NCBI GenBank assembly: GCA_007116585.1
Contig: SKIE01000072.1
Location: 1-15,347, forward strand
Reading direction: 5' to 3'
Length of the DNA: 15,347 nt
Source: Wenzhouxiangella sp.
GTDB taxonomy: Bacteria > Pseudomonadota > Gammaproteobacteria > Xanthomonadales > Wenzhouxiangellaceae
Below, piece after piece: positions 14,002-15,347 of the stretch; position 1 is the first letter of the stretch; every line of letters starts with the position of its first letter. The notes under the pieces were generated by a model. The model was not told where the DNA came from and ran no database searches. It worked only from the letters and a program-made list of their open reading frames with translations. The position numbers and the translations under genes are program-made.

Positions 14002-14688
14002 TCATGGCTTGCGCCGATAGAGCAAATCGAAGATCTCGTGGCCACGGCGCAGGCCGCGGCGCTCAAAACGGGTTTCAGGCCGCCACGCCGGACGCTCGAC
14101 CCAGGGCTGTCCAAGACACTCGAACTCGGTCTGTCCGGCCATCACCTCGACCATCCATTCAGCGTAAGGGGCCCAATCGGTGGCCATGTGCAGCAGGCCA
14201 CCCGGCTCTAGCACCCAGGCCACCTGGTCGATGAAATCACGCTGGACGATGCGACGCTTGTGGTGCCGTTTTTTCGGCCATGGGTCGGGGAAATAGAGCC
14301 TGAGCTGGGCCACGCTGCCGGCCTGAGTCTGCTGGGCCAGCACCTCCACGGCATCGCGCGTGGCGACGCGCACGTTGCTTAAGCCCAGCGCGTCAAGCCG
14401 ACGCACGAGCGCGCCCACGCCCGGCTCATGGACTTCAATGCCGACAAAGTGATGCTGCGGTTCGTTTTCGGCCATGGCTGCCAGCGCTTCGCCGTTGCCG
14501 AAGCCGACCTCAATCACCACCGGCCGCTCGTCGTCGAAAGCCAGACGCAGATCACTTGCACGCGGATCAACCGCATAGCGCGGCAGGTCGTGCTGCAGTG
14601 CGCGCTGCTGCGCCGGCGTCAGCCGGCCCGGGCGACGCACGAAACTGCGAACGCGACGCTGAAAAGGCGCTTCGTCGTGCTGCGTCAC
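14002..14688 (-). CDS. trmB: tRNA (guanine-N7-)-methyltransferase
   Basis: 228 residues from GTG 14688; E. coli TrmB has 239. The enzyme uses SAM to methylate G46 in the variable loop of many tRNAs. The SAM-binding motif VVIEVGFGNGE (57-67), GIEVHEPGVGALVRR, the TrmB signature FPDPWPKKRHHKRR (133-146) and EPGGLLHMATDWAPYAEWM are all intact, and the C-terminus closes with the usual TRFERRGLRRGHEIFDL. The GTG start overlaps the pyrB stop as GTGA (14685-14688), and the conserved protein begins just after it, so the longer frame starting at 14880 is not used. The context therefore implies translation coupled to pyrB. Confidence 0.96.
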   Translation of the reverse strand: MTQHDEAPFQRRVRSFVRRPGRLTPAQQRALQHDLPRYAVDPRASDLRLAFDDERPVVIEVGFGNGEALAAMAENEPQHHFVGIEVHEPGVGALVRRLDALGLSNVRVATRDAVEVLAQQTQAGSVAQLRLYFPDPWPKKRHHKRRIVQRDFIDQVAWVLEPGGLLHMATDWAPYAEWMVEVMAGQTEFECLGQPWVERPAWRPETRFERRGLRRGHEIFDLLYRRKP

Positions 14689-15347
14689 GGCTCGGCACCG
14701 AACAGCCACTCGAAGATGGCCATGCGCGCGAACACGCCCATCCGCACCTGCTCCAGAATCAGCGCCTGCGCGCAGTCGGCCACCGCATCGCTTATCTCCA
14801 CGCCGCGGTTGATCGGGCCCGGATGCAGCACCCGGCACGCTGGCCCGGCCAGGGCCAGATGCGAGGGCTGCAAACCCCACTCGGCATGGTAGCTGGCGGC
14901 ATCCGGCCAGGCGTCCCGATCCATGCGTTCATGCTGGATTCTCAGCATCATGATCACGTCGACGTCGCTGACGGCCTCTGTCAGGGTGGTCGTTCTGATG
15001 ACGCCATCCGGCAGCGTCTCCGGCATGAGCCCGGTTGGGCCGGCCAGGCGCAGTTCGGCCACGCCCAGGCGCGGGAAAAGCCCCATGGCCGAGCGTGCCA
15101 CGCGCGAGTGACGGACATCACCAACAATCGCAACCCGCGCCTGGTTCAACTCGACCCCGGCACGCATCAGCGTCGCGGCATCAAGCAGCGCCTGACTGGG
15201 ATGATGGCCGCTGCCATCGCCGGCGTTGAGCACCTGCAGATCAGCCGTCATCGCCGCGGCCAGGCGATGACACCGACCGGTTTCCGGATGGCGAATGATC
15301 ACCGCATCCACGCCCATTGCTGACAGCGTTGCTGCCGTGTCTTCCAG
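14685..15347 (-). CDS. pyrB: Aspartate carbamoyltransferase catalytic chain, C-terminal part (5' end outside the window)
   Basis: 220 residues are visible and open at the right edge. They start LEDTAATLSAMGVDAVIIRH, then show NAGDGSGHHPSQALLDAATL (visible residues 41-60), VAIVGDVRHSRVARS, MMLRIQHERM and VLHPGPINRGVEISDAVAD. The enzyme makes N-carbamoylaspartate, the committed step of pyrimidine synthesis. The HPGPINRGVEI form is that of the Pseudomonas-type (class A) enzyme, which in known cases works with an inactive dihydroorotase-like partner encoded by an adjacent pyrC'. Here the next gene is trmB, overlapping by four bases; no pyrC-like gene follows. The carbamoyl-phosphate loop near the N-terminus is not visible. 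Confidence 0.96.
   Translation of the reverse strand: MEDTAATLSAMGVDAVIIRHPETGRCHRLAAAMTADLQVLNAGDGSGHHPSQALLDAATLMRAGVELNQARVAIVGDVRHSRVARSAMGLFPRLGVAELRLAGPTGLMPETLPDGVIRTTTLTEAVSDVDVIMMLRIQHERMDRDAWPDAASYHAEWGLQPSHLALAGPACRVLHPGPINRGVEISDAVADCAQALILEQVRMGVFARMAIFEWLFGAEP

Noticed and set aside
13902..14234. Plus-strand frames over the trmB 3' end and the intergenic region
   Set aside because: They are antisense to a clear TrmB and show no recognisable family.
14689..14880. Longer trmB frame starting at 14880
   Set aside because: These codons overlap the conserved C-terminal part of pyrB in another frame and do not resemble TrmB; the GTG at 14688 overlapping the pyrB stop fits the family length.

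Overview
The window is GC-rich, densely packed bacterial chromosome. Protein signatures (MetK ending in a GHFGR...FSWERTD tail with an insertion, a Pseudomonas-like aspartate carbamoyltransferase, TrmB, ClsA-type cardiolipin synthase) suggest a gammaproteobacterium, perhaps near Xanthomonadales or Chromatiales; the exact lineage is an inference from sequence memory. I see no rRNA, tRNA, CRISPR array, insertion sequence or phage gene, and no gene-free stretch above about 120 bases.

Layout: (1) 1-1520, minus strand: metK followed by the start of ahcY, an S-adenosylmethionine cycle pair, with a sigma70-like promoter before metK. (2) 1636-3861, plus strand: a cardiolipin synthase and a membrane-anchored NERD-domain protein. 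(3) 3919-11388, plus strand: a tightly overlapping ten-gene operon for a multisubunit cation/proton antiporter in the order E, F, G, A-C-terminal-like (MbhD+MbhE fusion), B, C, D, second D-like, a small unknown membrane protein, third D-like. This is the order of mbhA-H of archaeal membrane-bound hydrogenases, without the hydrogenase part and with two extra antiporter-like subunits. (4) 11414-12050: a small membrane protein (minus) and a Rieske ferredoxin-like protein (plus) start 16 bases apart. (5) 12061-13899, minus: an SLC13-type permease with two central RCK_C (TrkA_C) domains. (6) 14002-15347, minus: pyrB (5' end outside the window) overlapping trmB by four bases.

The antiporter operon dominates the window. 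Nearly every junction overlaps by 1-13 bases, so translation is probably coupled. It has no full-length MrpA, three MrpD/NuoL-type subunits, and a third subunit in which the usual TM7 lysine is asparagine. The MbhD/MbhE-like gene has no ATG, GTG or TTG at its conserved N-terminus; an ATC codon with a well-placed Shine-Dalgarno sequence is the best start. These points make the operon the best candidate here for an incompletely described system. It probably exchanges Na+ (or another monovalent cation) for protons, but ion and direction cannot be read from sequence.
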